64,000 nucleotides of DNA, from positions 1,550,001 to 1,614,000 of the forward strand of contig VSJF01000002.1 in the NCBI GenBank assembly GCA_009739215.1, in the 5' to 3' direction. The position numbers and the translations under genes were made by a program. This stretch comes from Floccularia luteovirens. Lineage: Eukaryota > Basidiomycota > Agaricomycetes > Agaricales > Squamanitaceae. This document shows positions 1 to 11,664 of this stretch, piece after piece. The notes beneath the pieces are model-generated. The model searched no databases, was not told where the DNA came from, and saw only the letters and a list, made by a program, of their open reading frames with translations. The number at the start of each line of letters is the position of its first letter. The first letter of the stretch is position 1.

Positions 1-589
1 TTGCTGCTTTATCGGTCGCAACAGGAGATAAGTCCCTTCTCGATGAAGCCGAGAAAACATTGGATGCAACTATTGTTCATTTATCCACAAATAATATCTT
101 GCGAGAAACTTGCGATAACTCTGCCTCCGGTGGCGCTGTCTGTAATCAAGATCAGGTTCGTGGCTCTATAGATCCCTTGCTAGATCCCTCATTGATCCAA
201 CTTCCTGGGCCGGCAGCAAATATTCAAGGTTGGTGCAATCTCAGTGCCCCCGGAATACATATAAAATATATCATCTTCAGGGTCTCTGGACGAAACACTT
301 GCAATATTACCTGGACATGGCAAATGACGCGAAGAGGACCGCAAAATACAGCTCGTTCCTGGGATCACAGAGTTCTGCTGTGTTCCATTTCGGAACAAAT
401 GCTAACAATGATGTCGGATCTGTGTGGTATGCTCCTAATCAGGTAAATCTCTTCAATCAAAACACGTAATGTTTAGACTCATAGTATGTAATTTCTACCA
501 AGGGCGGATCGATATTCACACCCAAGACAAGTGCAAGTGGTCTAGAAGCACATATTGCCGCAGCTAAGTATGGACCATGCCCAGTTTGA
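1..589 (+). CDS. GH76 alpha-1,6-mannanase-like protein, 3' part (5' end outside window)
   Basis: This is the C-terminal part of a glycoside hydrolase family 76 protein; in fungi these cut or remodel alpha-1,6-mannan, often at the cell wall. Coding exons read as about 3-155, 217-228, 281-442 and 503-589, ending in TGA. The frame gives SVATGDKSLLDEAEKTLD, VCNQDQ, then QIFKGLWTKHLQYYLD, NDVGSVWYAPNQ and SGLEAHIAAAKYGPC. The family's conserved (F)KG..(V/T)(R/K)HL..Y motif is rebuilt only if a 12-nt microexon (217-228, QIFK) is spliced in. The catalytic Asp pair, the signal peptide and any GPI or TM anchor decision lie upstream of the window or cannot be seen. The protein ends soon after the catalytic domain, so no C-terminal anchor is visible. 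Family assignment is strong; substrate is inferred from the family. Confidence 0.82.
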
Positions 590-753
590 TTTCCTCATGT
601 TATCTGCGGTACTATTATTTGGAGTGTGTTAAGGTAGAGCCAACAGAAGAACAGATAACAGTCACAAACAATAAATTCAGATATTAACATTAACTACATG
701 AAAATGCTGAAATAGAAATATACATAAACTATCCACAAAAGATAAATTAATCG

Positions 754-3700
754 CTAAAAGATACCATCTTCTGAAGTCCCTCTTCGGAGGGGCTGCAAAG
801 AATTGATCAAATTTGATGTTTCTTCGTCGTCCTCGCGGATAGTGGCTTCATCGGTTGCTTTCCGCTTGCCCTTGAGCGCATATGATGAGTCATCGAGTGA
901 GTTAGTGGTATCCAAGGCGCGTTCTAAGGCTAACCGATCGTCAATACGAATTAAAAAATACAAAAGGTCCGAAAAAAAACCTTTTTCTCCCCGCTTCTTC
1001 AGACGCAATGACATTGCGGATTGAAGTGAATCAATATACGAGTCATATTTGACAATCTCAGTGAGAAGGTATTGTGATTTCTTTTCCCAATTACTCAACG
1101 CTTTCATTGCATTGGCGGAACGAGGTTGGTACTGCGAAAAGATATATTAGGCAACCTCATAAAGTTTTTGAAAATAAAGCAATCACCAGAGCTGCCATTG
1201 GTTCACGTAGGTCATTATGCTGCTCGAGGTCCTTCTTCAGGGACATGACATGCTTTTTTAGTGCTTCAAGCTGTGTCTCCTCATCATGAGTGCTGGCCAC
1301 GGTGGGAGGCAGGGGGTGCTTCCAGTCGTTGATGAAAGTCTTATCCACCCAAGGTGAGTTTCCGCCTCGGACAGTTGCTGATCCATCCTTCCAGTTGAAT
1401 TTATTCCGCATACTTTTTAAACTGCGGCTGCTGCGGATACTCAAAGCATCCGACAGATCCGTATCCTTATTGTTTCCTGAGAGCCCGTTCGTTAGGGGTC
1501 CTGTGACCTTATTCCACCCGTATTCCATGTTTGACACCCCACCCGCGAGCGGCTCCTTACTGGTTCTAGCTGCCCAGTAATTACATGTGGAAACCCACTC
1601 ATTGACAAGTTCTTCGGTGCCGGCTTGAAGGAAATAGACTCCGCCATTGGATAGAGTCAACACCATACAATGTGGACGCTGCCTGTTATAACCTGGTCGA
1701 GGTAACGAGTGTGCAAGGGAGTGTGACAAATTGATGGTGCCTACTGGGTGGGCATTGGCCTGGAAACATAGTGATTAGGAGGGTTCTACGATAGTAACGA
1801 GCCAAACTTACCAACCAGTTTCCACCACCTAATTTTCCGGAGGATGCTGCAGATTGTTCACCAAATGTGAACATGTTGAGTTCTCCCTTCTGTATAACAA
1901 CAAAAACATCCAGCCAGGCCTTGTTCTTTGATCTCTTGCCAGTTGATTCCCAATACTGCTTCCGACAGAGCATCCCTTCCTTTGCCCATGGCGCTCCGAG
2001 GAGAGCCAGCTCCTCATCGCTGATACTAATCGTCGTTGACGTTGAATTTTCACTGCGCACGCTTCGATCATCGTCTTCTTGTGTCTCACGAATGATGGTG
2101 TGTGAGAGATTTGAAGCGAAACCCAAGGTTGGAGCCAAAAATGACGAGCTTGAACCATACAATGCCTTAGAATAAAGAATGTGGGTCAAATACATGTGGT
2201 GAGAATCAATTAAAAATATCCTCACCTCATGAGTTGACGTCGCAAAGCTAGGTGCAGGACTAGCGCGTCCATCGATACTGCTGTTGCTGCTGTAGGGGCT
2301 AGCGCCTGTTGGAGAGGTGAGTATGGATTGTATTCCTCGTATACTTCCTCTCTTGAATGTTGCCAGCCGATCCGGCTGTGTCCGCAAGCTCCGGTTCCGC
2401 ATTATAGCTGATCCGCCAGGACTCAATGACGACATTGACGTGCGACTTGAATTCAAAGGTTGCAATATCTGTTGACTTTTGATTGCGCTGTACATTTCCT
2501 GTTTGCAGAACACAAATGTTAGCTCGTCGCAGTTTTAGTAATAACATCATATACCTTGAGCAATGTCTCCATTTCATTTTCCCAAGCACGATTATATACT
2601 TGGGGTGGATTTGACGGTCTAGAGTCATGACTAGTTGATGAAACCTGTATTGAAGGAGCACTACCATTCGAAAGATGTGTATTGAACACGTTGGGTTGGT
2701 TTAAGGCCGTGACAGACATTAGAACATCTTGCGAGACACTGTTCCAGCTAGTGATGCTGTCGCTTCGGTTTGTACGAGTCGTGCTTTTGTGATCATCTTT
2801 CACAGTTCCTTCGATACTTCCAGCTTCGTCGTGAGTCGAATCAGTTAATGGGGAAGTGGGGGGTTCAAGCTGTACTTGAATGGCAGTAAGGGTATTCCGC
2901 ACAAATTGTTGACGAGACATGCGACTAGTCAGTTCCGCGACGTGTAAATCAGTGTTTAACAGCAAAAGAGAATAAGAGACTGCGTGAACGATATCTAGAA
3001 TTCAGGTCAGTGAGGTATGTCTTTTAAAAACCATTGGAATAGAACATAAGAAATACTAACTAGCGCTTCCATATAAACTAGCAGGGTTACAGTCCCAATA
3101 ACGTCTACTAAATTCTTCGAGGATCCGGTCCACTTGTTGGGTCTCGCCCTTTAAAAATAATTTGGAACATAGACGTCTTAAGAAACAAAATATTATGAGC
3201 ACTTGTTACCAGGATAGAAATACACCCAACACGAACCGGAATGCAAGATCTAGCCTCAATCCAGAAAAATCAAAGTTATCAACGTAATGTCGCAACACAA
3301 GCTTATTTATTCGACCACTAATGAAAAAGGAATCAATTAGCTGAAGGATTGACGATCGTATGTCACAGACTCACTTCCCACCAAGCCATTCTGCAATCTT
3401 TTCTTTAGCCAAAAAGTCTTCATCTTCGTTCCAACATCGGGAAGCCAGCTCCTTTGCACGTGTCTCCATATTCACGGATTCCTCGTCTGCAGGTGCAATA
3501 TTTGTATTTGACGAAGAGAATCGGCCCAACATCAAATCATTGACAGAGAGATCTTGTTGAGATGAAGTTCTTGAAGGTTTATCTGGCATAATCCAAGTAA
3601 AATCGGTTAAGAGGGTACAATCATGGTAAGCGTATTGTTGCAACGATTCGACTCACACATACGGCCATCATCCTCTATAGGGACGAGTGACGGTTCAGAG

Positions 3701-5636
3701 CTCGACGCACTTGACCGGTGCATGACCTGTAGTAGGTTTGCCTCTTTGAGGCTCTGATTTTGCACCGAATGTCCGTTGATGGGCCAGTTTTTTTTCGATC
3801 TTAGCGGCGATAAATTTGGCCTTGTGCCCGCCACAGTTCGGGAAGTACCACCCAAAGCTGGACCAGAAGTTGATCGTAAGGGTGTCAACATTAACGATGA
3901 AGTACGTGGAGGAATTAGAGGGGATGTTGGACTACTCTTTTCTGAACCCTCAGTAGTGGGACGTGATGTAGGTGAAACAGGTAACGAAGTGTTTTTGAGC
4001 AATTCAGGGCGAACTGGCTGGTGATTAGATGAGAATATGGCACTGTCAGTTTTTGATCGAAAAGCTGCACGACGAGCAGGCGTGGAAGGATCCCTGAGAT
4101 CCAGATGCGATTCTACAGGAGGGTCTAGTTGGGAAAGTGCTCCTTTGAAATCATTCAAGATCCCATGCAGCATTGGATCATCCCACTGTACACTTTCCGT
4201 TTTGCGATGCAACTCCGGACTGCGGCCAAGTGTGTTTGCAGGGGGCTTCTTCAGATCTGCATCACCGACACTTAGACTCCTTCGTTTTGTTGCATTAGGA
4301 CTGTTAGTCACGTCAATTGATTTGGATCGAATGTCTGAAGGTGGTGGGCTTGGGTTATCAACAAATACTACCGAATGTTCATCTGCATCATCACTATCAC
4401 GCATGACAGGATGGCCTTTGCCCGAGGGTAGTGACTTTACATCATTTGATGATGGTGGTGTGGGTGAAGGCGCGCCTTCTTTGGGTATCCTAGAACCTGA
4501 ACTCGTTACTTTTGGAATAGGGGGTAAAGGCGGTCCGCCGTCGAAATGAAATGGTGACCCTTTAGCGGGTGATGAAGGAGAGGACGAACTGGCATCAGTT
4601 TTCTTAAAAAGGAGAATCAGATTTCCAAGATAGCATCGTGCAACCAAGTTACATACTGATCGTTCCCTCGTACTGCCTTGTCCAAGCATTTTGCCCCAAA
4701 ATCCACTAGGTTTGTTGCGTATCGTCGTTTTTGAAGTCTGCTGACATGTTTACTATCAGCAGATAACCGGAGTAACAATCTGCACCTACCTTTAAATCTT
4801 CATTGTCTATCTTTGGACTGGGGGATGGTGCATCTCTACTATCAGCATCTCTGAGTCTTTCCTTCGGTAGAGAGGACGACGAAGACGTAGTCATGGTAGA
4901 GATGTGCGGCATTGTTGAACGCTGGCGCGTGTCAGTAGACATTTGTGGAACCGGTGGCGGTGGAGAATCGTGGCGTCTTTCCTTCTGTTGAGGAACAACA
5001 GCACCTCCACGCTCTTTTGTTTTACGTAGTAATGTTGCCAGATCAGGGCTACTTGATGTCCCAGGTGAGCGGTACATCGACCTGCGATTTGTCTGTCGTT
5101 CTGAGTCGTCATGATCAATGAAGGGATCATGATTTTGTTTGGGTGTTGGGGGTAAAGGCCGTATGGAGGAGGGGCCGGCAGCCGGCGAAGGAGTGGGTGG
5201 AACAACTGTAGGTGTTGCAGGTTGAAAGGTACCTCGTGAGGAGCTTGGAGTTGCGAAACTCCTGTTGAGAGGAGAGGGACTCAGGTCTGCTCCAAGGGAA
5301 TTCACGTCGATACCCTCACGCAATTGTACTGTGCCCTCTGTCTGAAGTGCCTGCTCAAAATCAAGATCCGTGCGAGATACGCGGCGGTTCAAATGTTTGT
5401 GGGCAATATCATCTGAACCAATTGGTTGTAGACTGGCTTGAAATGCGCCAGACGCTGTAGGGCGCGGAGGCGCAGCATGCTGACGGAAAATAGAAGCCAG
5501 GATGAAGACTAAAGGTAAATATACCGGCTTACAAGACTTGTCAGTTCGTTAAAGGACTGAGCACGTCAAGGCAGATGATGGCGGCGGGTATGATTGGAGA
5601 CCAATATTAAAATGGTTGACCGCAAGTTCACACCAT
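754..5636 (-). CDS. Sec7-PH domain Arf guanine nucleotide exchange factor
   Basis: This large multi-exon gene, roughly 1,200 residues, encodes an Arf-family GEF that would load GTP onto Arf at Golgi, endosome or plasma membranes. The first ~550 residues are Ser/Pro-rich and disordered, with many PPxP stretches. The Sec7 domain follows: AKELASRCWNEDEDFLAKEK, GRINKLVLRHYVDNFDFSG, KGETQQVDRILEEFSRRYWD with the catalytic Glu in GETQQ, and LLNTDLHVAELTSRMSR. After a linker, a PH domain begins at about GMLCRKQYWESTGKRSKNKAW and ends near ELVNEWVSTCNYWAAR. A C-terminal helical region (KHVMSLKKDLEQHNDLREP, WEKKSQYLLTEIVKYDSYI) completes it, with the stop at 754. Domain order matches the Yel1/Syt1-like Sec7-PH class. 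The 5' end is tentative: the best model puts an ATG-only coding exon at 5634-5636, a 24-nt exon at 5533-5556 and continues from about 5479. No ATG exists in the long first open frame. Confidence 0.88.
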
Positions 5637-5997
5637 AAGTGGCGAATATGTTTATCACGAATATACATGACAATTACGTAAATATTTATTTTTATTATAA
5701 ATTACTTCATAAATTATTTCTAAATTCATTTCACAAAGACAATTCCAGCCTATTAATTCTATTACATCTACCACGACCAGTCAAAGCCGTGAGTCACCGA
5801 CTACGCTCCAGGTGTTTAATAAATGTTACCATCTCTAAGAAAATCTGAGATGGGCGAGTAGTCATACAAAGTCTACATATGTCAGTGATACAAAAAAAAT
5901 ACTTCAAAAAATTTTGCGGGATATAGGATTAGCAAAGGAGAAATCGCATAATACACTCTCCAAACCCCCGACAAACCCTCACTGAATCCACACACTA
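5637..5997. other. Intergenic: areA-like 3' side / Sec7 gene 5' side
   Basis: Both neighbours read leftward, so this holds the promoter of the Sec7-PH gene and the 3' flank of the GATA gene. A very AT-rich stretch lies at about 5640-5760. No gene or repeat recognised. Confidence 0.5.
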
Positions 5998-8900
5998 TCA
6001 ACTATCTATACTCGTCATTTGCAATCCCGCTGATGTCCGTCGCTGCCGCTTCATCCCAAGGGCTCCTGCTACATTCGTTGTTGGTCCCAACCCGACACGA
6101 CTCCCTGGGGGAGCAGTTCGTCCAAGGCCAGACAGAAGTGAACTGGACTGGGACCGGGGCCGCGTAGTCGACGACGCAATTTTGGGCAAAGTTGGGACAC
6201 CCTTACGAGAGCTGCTACTCGGCGCTCCTGATGCGCGGTTCCTGTAAAAAGGCGTTGAGCAACTATAATTTGGCTTTGAATGAGAGGAGGGAGGGAATAC
6301 CTTTTCTTGATCACATCCGTTTTAAGCGATAACGGACGGACTACGCCATGGAGTTTCTACATCCAGATATTAAGTATAAAGTATAACCAAACGCGCACAG
6401 AACTCACATAAAACAATCCACATGCATTGCCTAATTACCATGCACTTAGTTATTAGTATGATGGTCAACCAAAATAAACAATGTACGTACACAGCGGCTG
6501 CCCTTCTGGATCGCGTCTCCAGAGTGGAGTATTTGTTGTATGGCAATTCGTACATAATGTTGGCGATTGGTCACCCTCATCGCCGTTAACCTTTCCACCC
6601 TGGGAATCACCCCCTCCAAGGTCTGGCGTACTTGCTGATGATCTGATCTCGCCCAATGTCGGCGAACTTGAGCTTTCACTTACAGGTATAGACTTCTTGC
6701 GTTGTAAATCCTGTGTGCCCTGTTGCAATGGCATGTATTTCCTCTGCTGTATGGGTCGGGACTGGGGTTGACTGACAGCATGACTTTCTAATGATGGTGG
6801 TGTAGAGGCATTTGATTGGTTGTAAGGCTCAGGGGAAGCATTGGAGCTAGTGTTGACGCCGTTGCCCCAACCATCGCTTGATGGGCTGGCATGGAACGTC
6901 GGGTATCCACCACCCTCATTTTGGGCCACGGAAAGTATTTGTGTGGGATCGACATGTGTGTAAGGATTTTGTCCTAAGCTTGGATTGTCCAAATTGGGAT
7001 ACACCAATCCCATAAGCTGGCGATAATCGAGAGCTGAATCGTCTACGCCAGCCAAATTCGCAGCGTTAAGCTGAGCATAACTTTCTGCCATCGCCGCGGA
7101 AGCGGCCGCGGCAGCCGCGGATAGGCGTTCGCTCGTGTTTGATGGAGAGCCAACAACAGGAGGATACATATTTCCACTGATGGAAGAGCGTGCTGAGGAC
7201 GAATAGCGACGCCCTTCAGGCACCATATTACCTCTCAGAGAGTTAGGAAACTCACTTGGAGGGTCCATGGATGTAGAACCACCCCCAGGTATATCGAAGA
7301 TGCCATCATATGGAGGGAACGAAAAATTAAACGAAGTGGAAGGGAAAGAGGTGCTGGGCTCGACTCGTTCTGTCTGCTCCTGGCTAATAGAATACTGCAC
7401 CCCATCCACCTTGGAAGGGTCGGCACGCAAAAGGCTATCGTGATGTACTGTTTCAGCCCGACGCTTCGTACCAACTAAGCTGTCCGGTGACAAAGGCTTG
7501 CCATTGACTTGATGCCGCCCTGTCACTCCAGAGAGGATCCCGTCTTTGGAAACAGTATGATCGAAGCTTGTTTTGCGTACATGTCGTGGAAACTTGCGTT
7601 TCTCATTCGAAGAGGGGAGGATTTTGGAAAAGCCATGCAAACCAGACGACGGAAGTGATGAAGGAGCGAGCGTCGGGCTATTGTATGTAGAAAGAGAGTG
7701 GCTGTAATTTATAGATTGTTCGTATCGCGACTCAGAGTCTCCGAGGACTGAACTGGCTGTGTCGGTCTGAGACTCTTGCACAGAGGGGAGGTCATGGTGT
7801 TGGTGTAAACTAGAGAATGTGGGACTCCGGCGGCCTGCCCCTGGTATTGGAATCCCCAAAAGCCCATGTGCAGTCCTCGAGGACGTTTTGTTGAGATGGC
7901 TTTCCAGTTTGTCAGTACCAGTTGTAGGAAATGGGTAATGGCCGTCAAAAGGAGGATTTGGAATCAAACCATGCTGGTCAAATGTCGTTATCAGCTCGGG
8001 TGGTCGCGATCTAGAACGGCTTGATGGCCGCCAGTCCATCGAGATACGAGACCGAGACCGGCTTATAGCTCTCCAATCCATTGAGACAACGCTGGATGAG
8101 AACGTAAATTATCGAAACCAATGATATAAACTCAATTTACTCACTCTTCTTCTTCGCCGTCTTGGTTAGTTCCATCAAAGCCAACGACTCGCACCTTGGC
8201 CTTTCCTTTATCTATTCTGCGTCCCCTTTCATCCGAGTTATCGCGTGCACCAGAAGACTTGTCTTCAGATGCGATGCACAATCCTGCGTTCACATCCGAT
8301 GAAATGTCAAGCTTTTCCTTGGTCACTTCCGCTGCTCTGGCTTCCTCGTCTTCCTTTTTTCTCTTCAGGGCCAGTGCCATCATCCGCCATGTCAGATTCT
8401 CCATCCTTTGTGCATGCGGCAGTGTCGCTTTTGTTCGAGCATACATTTTCCAAACCTGAGTCGCAAGTGGATCTTCCTTTGCGAGCTGACCAGGATCTGC
8501 TTCACCGTCGACAGAAGAGTACTGCAGATCTGGTGACCCAGACACCCGTGGAGACGTGAATGGTGTCGTAGCCTGGGGTGAAACGGGAGTCACTTTCGTA
8601 CCAGAAAAGAGGTCTTCTGCAAATATATCAGTGAACAAGGAAGATTTAGAATCTATTGTTGGGGACGTCGGTGATATGGGTGATTCGCGATGTGCAGAAT
8701 GGTAAGATTCTGGACGAGTTTGTATTGAGGGAGAACTTATGCCTTCAAATGACGAAAAAGTATTGATTGATGTCGATGCTGAGGACATCCAGAGTGACGG
8801 TGGCAAGCCTGTAGGTAGACGCTCACCTGGATGCGGATAGCCTGAAGTATACATAGATGAATTATTTTGCATTTCATTCAAGCTCGTGTTGTATCGGGCA

Positions 8901-9646
8901 AGATTAGCCGGCGTTTCCAGTTGAGCCAGTGGACCCACATGATGCATATTGGAATTGTGTTGCTGCCGCAGCATTTGTCGTCTATCATCCACTGTATAAT
9001 TAATCATAAGTAAAATAACTAGCGGCCGGAGATTAACAGGCACAAAAAAATTCGACATACCACCCTTGCCCTTTCCACGATTGAAGTCAGAGAACGAAGT
9101 AGCACTGGAGCGTGGGAGTGCAGTTTTGGCGGGATACGCAGAATGTGGTAAGTAGTGCTGGTCCCAGGAAATTGAAGGACCAGGAATCACATGGGTTGAA
9201 GAAAGTTGGTTGAAATTTCCATGATATGAGGATCCAGGCAGACTGGACGCTGTGCCTTGTGAAGCAGAAACTGGTCCAATGACACCATTCGCAGCAAGAG
9301 CAGCGAAAACAGTTGGGTTTAGAGGGGCAGAGAATATGTTTCCCCAGTCAGTGGAGGAAAATGATTGGATACCGAGGGATGGATCAGAAAGGTCGGAAGA
9401 AGTATTTCGTGAAGACGGGTGTGACATGGGCTGAGAAGGAGAGTGAGCAGATGTTGCAGATAAATTGTTCGACCAAGGAGAGGAATGTGATGAGTGAGGG
9501 ATGGAAACGGGATGAGGACTGATCTCGGAAGACAGACCGGGATGGGAGGAGTGTGAAGAAATGTCTAGAGACGGACGACCAGCAGGCCAGGAGGATGAGG
9601 ATGAGGACCTGACGAAGCCTCTGTTTGAGGAGGGAGAGTGTTCCAT
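5998..9646 (-). CDS. areA: AreA/Nit2-type GATA global nitrogen regulator
   Basis: The product is a roughly 1,100-residue transcription factor that in other fungi switches on nitrogen-catabolic genes when preferred nitrogen is scarce. The start [11 protein letters not shown] is at 9646. A Ser/Pro-rich N-terminus leads to [20 protein letters not shown]...[15 protein letters not shown] (about 8390-8460), the DUF1752 module typical of AreA orthologues. A tandem SMDWR.xSRSRSR element follows. The single class IV GATA finger reads [22 protein letters not shown], then [18 protein letters not shown] and [13 protein letters not shown], assembled across three introns, one of which falls right after QPLC. 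The tail [18 protein letters not shown] ends with TGA at 5998. Clear introns lie at 8992-9060 and around 8097-8140 (EEE|VVSMDWR). Orthology rests on DUF1752 plus a single finger with the [15 protein letters not shown] core. DNA-binding specificity (HGATAR) is known for the family and not shown here. Confidence 0.93.
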
Positions 9647-10097
9647 GAGACTGCAAACTGTGTAGGCAGATGAAGAGAGCGCACGATGCGAGACACAAGA
9701 TGGTTGAGGTACGTAAATGGGTGAAATCAAATCGGACGTAAGGTTTGCGAGAAAGAAGCAGAGCCGAGAAGGACGAAGGAAGCCACAGCCTAACTTCCAG
9801 TCGTGTGGATCGCTTGAAATAACGAGCAGACTTGCTGCAGGACGACAGGAGCGACGAAGGTGGAGGCGAGAGCAGAGAACAGTCGGGTAAGGACAAGTCG
9901 CTCGCCTTCGCAGGCACACCGTACACGGTCCGACATTTCAGACCCCAGATACCCTTGAAGACGGCAACCCCCTCTCCGTCCCCTCCGCTTGACCCATCGA
10001 CACCATCAAATTTTTTTTAAATTTCAGCCTCATTTTCCCTGAAAGGATATCCACGGCATCACAAATTGCGAGCAGTGGTCGAGGTCCAGGGATAGAT

Positions 10098-10879
10098 CTA
10101 CGAATTCACACAAAATGTCGAGTCTCGATCAGCTTCAGTATGGCTCACTACGTTATGTCGCCACTCCATGACTGCATTCAGCCTATTTCTATGTCCATAG
10201 TCAAATAAGAGCCAACCCGCACCGCCCACACTGCTTTTTAGGTCCAAGCATAGGCAGCCTAGCAACTGCTTACGCCGGGGTACCATGTTCCTCCACCGCC
10301 GCTGTGATTCAAAAATCAAAAAATAACAATCATTATTCCATACCCCATTGGTGCTCACAGTGTCAGTTTTGCTCTTCCATCTTCTTTCATCCATTACCGA
10401 TAGGTCATCTGATGGCTCCATCATGTCTATCAATATATTTCCCCAGGTCTTCATTGAGCGTGGGACATAATATCGTCTGAATATTGCCAAAGTCTGCAAA
10501 GCGGTAGAAAGAAATCTCATCCAAATCGTGCAGAAGTTTGATCCTGCCCCTCCCGGTCTCGGCCGAGATCTCTGTAGATTCTCTAAGCCACACATAAGGA
10601 TCCATCTGCCAGCGAGCCTGTTCTGAAATGATTGAAGCCGCCATAATTTTCATTGGAAGCAGGGTGTTTAACATGTAGACAATACCCATCATTGTCATTA
10701 GGTATTTTTGTGTCCCCACAAGGCAATCCACATTCTAGGACTTCGCTAAAATTTGCTTGCCGCCCCCTCTGCGCTCTTTTCAGGAGACAAAAAAAAACAT
10801 GTGGTAAAATCTTTAAGGGTACTCCCACACATGTACATAAGACACCTGCATCCATATCATTGGAATGGTCTTGACACAA
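10098..10879 (-). other. Overlapping unrecognised frames, possible gene relic
   Basis: Three overlapping minus-strand frames of 98-165 codons cover this stretch. One reads ARWQMDPYVWLRESTEIS... and IKLLHDLDEISFYRFADFGN, which looks protein-like, with normal residue composition and no low complexity. Another reads ECGLPCGDTKIPNDNDGY. No single ATG-to-stop model with good splice sites joins them, and I recognise no domain. They could be a decayed gene, a lineage-specific gene with introns I cannot place, or chance frames in the upstream region of the GATA gene. Confidence 0.2.
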
Positions 10880-11379
10880 GCCCCGAATAAATGTTGCAAT
10901 TTACCCGTTCGAATCACAAAGTCGGTTCAAACCTCCAGGTTCATACCGATAGTATCAGCCGCCGACGCTGAAGTTTCAGGCAGGTCCCATTAGGTTGCAT
11001 TGTACCAGACATCTATTCGCGCTAAACTCGTTTTATACGGAACCAAGCACATGGACAAATGAAACCAACGCATTCCCAAGGCATCCCGTGCGCAGTCAAT
11101 CAACTTGCCAATCTATAATCTGTATTATGTTGAAGGTAGTGTATTCCACGAGAATAATCTTAGATCAGTTACTGGTTTAAACATGCCGGCGCTTCCGTAT
11201 GTACGATATTTTAATTTGGGAAATTCAAACAGCTTCGCCAAAAGCAGGACAAGGGGAAGGTCTGGTAACCAAACCGTTAGACTACCTATTTGTCAAACTT
11301 ACGCGGTAGTTTAGGTCTACCTTGGTGATCCAATACTCATGGGCTCATGTGGTCGTTTCCTTTGCCCCTGTCAGCTGGG

Positions 11380-11664
11380 TTAAATAGTTGTTGCAATACT
11401 AACAATACTAATCATTTTCCTACTTCGGTGTTTGTACGGTGGACTCCACGAACTTGTCCTAGCGTCGTCTTCAATCTGCCGCGGAGTATATATCGGCGCA
11501 GTGGGCCGCCCGATACTACTCAACATGGATGATAACATCGCCCTTCCCATATTATATCCCTTCACTGTAGTATGGTATCCGGCCGACTCGAACTTCGCCT
11601 CCTTACTCATTGCCTTCTTCAAGGGCAGTTCTTTCATTAGTAACGCGTGCCTTTGACCTGACAT
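11380..11664 (-). CDS. Small unrecognised ORF (94 aa), doubtful
   Basis: A true ATG at 11664 opens a 94-codon frame that is rich in Ser, Lys and Arg (begins MSGQRHALLMKELPLKKAMS). No signal peptide, domain or family is recognised. It is isolated in the gene-poor interval and may be a chance frame. Confidence 0.12.
   Translation of the reverse strand: MSGQRHALLMKELPLKKAMSKEAKFESAGYHTTVKGYNMGRAMLSSMLSSIGRPTAPIYTPRQIEDDARTSSWSPPYKHRSRKMISIVSIATTI

Noticed and set aside
9647..9926. N-terminal extension of the GATA factor frame, and a second frame at 9384-9926
   Set aside because: The frame is open upstream of 9646 but lacks an ATG-led conserved start; [10 protein letters not shown] is the natural start. 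The other frame is antisense-phase shadow of the Ser-rich region.
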